6,698 nt of DNA from Deferribacter thermophilus. Its GTDB lineage: Bacteria; Chrysiogenota; Deferribacteres; Deferribacterales; Deferribacteraceae. A model generated the notes under the pieces. The model saw nothing but the letters and a program-made list of their open reading frames with translations. It had not been told where the DNA came from and made no database searches. Positions within the stretch are counted from its first letter, which is position 1; every line of letters starts with the position of its first letter. The stretch lies in contig NZ_JAPNXM010000023.1 in the NCBI RefSeq assembly GCF_049472675.1, positions 1 to 6,698 of the forward strand, written 5' to 3'. Shown piece after piece: positions 6,281-6,698 of this stretch. The position numbers were made by a program, and so were the translations under genes.

Positions 6281-6631
6281 TTATCCTCCTTCCTCCCCTA
6301 TATAATCTAAAAAAGGTTTTGCATAATAATTCAGAAAAGATTTGTTTCTTTGATATTCTTTTGTAACTTTTTCAAAAACTTTTCTAAAGTGATAACCACA
6401 TATAGCCAAATATACTGCCAGAGGAAATAGCCTCAATTTTTTTATACAAACCCATAATAAAAATGGGATATAATACCATCTTTCCTTTTCTACTAAACCC
6501 AATTTAATTATTGATTTTAAGAAGGCCTTGACCCTTTCTAATGAAAAATTAACTTTCTTTTCAGGTATTGTTGGTAAGTTATAAGAATTAATAAAATTCT
6601 TTAACCTTTTATAAAAATTTTTAGGAGTCAA
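6281..6631 (-). pseudogene. C-terminal remnant of a B12-binding-domain radical SAM protein (DUF4070 type)
   Basis: The frame encodes about 116 residues. It starts at TPKNFYKRLKNFI, continues with an RVKAFLKSIIKLGL segment and an aromatic RWYYIPFLLW segment, and then has the hallmark block FPLAVYLAICGYHFRKVFE (73-91). That order matches the extreme C-terminus of cobalamin-binding radical SAM proteins with a DUF4070 domain, which are usually around 450-550 residues. The B12-binding domain and the CxxxCxxC radical SAM core are missing. An in-frame TAG (6632-6634) lies immediately upstream, and the sequence before it does not resemble the family. The TTG after that TAG has no ribosome binding site, and no internal ATG follows. 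It is therefore best read as a 3' fragment cut off by insertion or rearrangement, probably not a functional protein. The downstream end (GEEGG and stop) appears intact and supplies a GGAGG motif for the small ORF below. Confidence 0.75.
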
Positions 6632-6698
6632 CTATAAATAATGGAGAGCAGGATTAAATTTTTCACGATTTTTAAGCATAGCAAAAAGGATTCTAATC
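6632..6698 (-). mobile_element. 3' end of a probable IS110-like transposase gene (partial)
   Basis: The last 21 codons before TAG 6632-6634 read IRILFAMLKNREKFNPALHYL. The pattern hydrophobic-AMLKNxExFxP followed by a short tail resembles the C-terminus of IS110/IS1111-family (DEDD) transposases, which typically end with a helix of the type R-I-I-x-A-M-L-K-N-x-x-x-Y-x-P. It does not resemble the radical SAM protein whose remnant follows directly. Only the tail is visible, so the catalytic residues, the other element end and any bridge RNA lie outside the window. IS110 elements lack clear terminal inverted repeats, which agrees with none being visible at this edge. The family call rests on memory of the motif and was not searched. 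Confidence 0.5.

Noticed and set aside
6281..6698. A single radical SAM gene with one nonsense codon at 6632-6634
   Set aside because: The residues before the stop do not match the family's expected segment before TPKNFY and look like a transposase tail instead. A one-base frameshift giving ...IIYS before TPKN was considered, but the sequence further upstream in that frame does not match either.
1..6698. CRISPR array, tRNA or rRNA genes
   Set aside because: No regularly spaced repeats, cloverleaf or conserved rRNA segments were seen on either strand.

Overview
The window is strongly AT-rich (about 30% GC by eye). It carries ordinary bacterial housekeeping and chemotaxis genes plus one damaged edge. 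The organism is probably a motile, Gram-negative-type bacterium that makes molybdenum cofactor. The low GC and the HflX with an extended N-terminus suggest the Deferribacter/Calditerrivibrio/Flexistipes group, but this placement is a guess from gene style and was not tested by any search.

Layout from left to right. Positions 1-116 hold the 3' tail of a rightward gene cut by the window edge. It meets the end of a leftward two-gene unit: hflX (ribosome-associated GTPase) followed by a small NTF2-like hypothetical gene that overlaps it by 14 bases. A compact divergent promoter region (about 2067-2174) separates hflX from a rightward pair, moeA (molybdenum insertion) and an RluA-type pseudouridine synthase, whose frames overlap by 23 bases. 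A hairpin at 4037-4063 separates this pair from a convergent, leftward methyl-accepting chemotaxis receptor gene. Upstream of the receptor is a possible 46-residue small ORF. Beyond it lies the C-terminal remnant of a B12-binding radical SAM (DUF4070-type) protein. At the extreme right edge is what looks like the last codons of an IS110-like transposase, whose stop codon abuts the remnant.

Two gene starts differ from a plain ATG/GTG/TTG longest-ORF reading. hflX most likely starts at a rare ATT codon at 2055, set behind a near-perfect Shine-Dalgarno sequence. The chemotaxis receptor most likely starts at GTG 6066 rather than at an upstream TTG.

Functionally, hflX and the pseudouridine synthase both concern the ribosome or its RNA. 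moeA supplies cofactor for molybdoenzymes, and the receptor feeds the CheA/CheW pathway. I see no complete novel system. The most informative places are the IS/radical-SAM junction, the ATT start, the unlisted small ORF and the variant motifs in the pseudouridine synthase.
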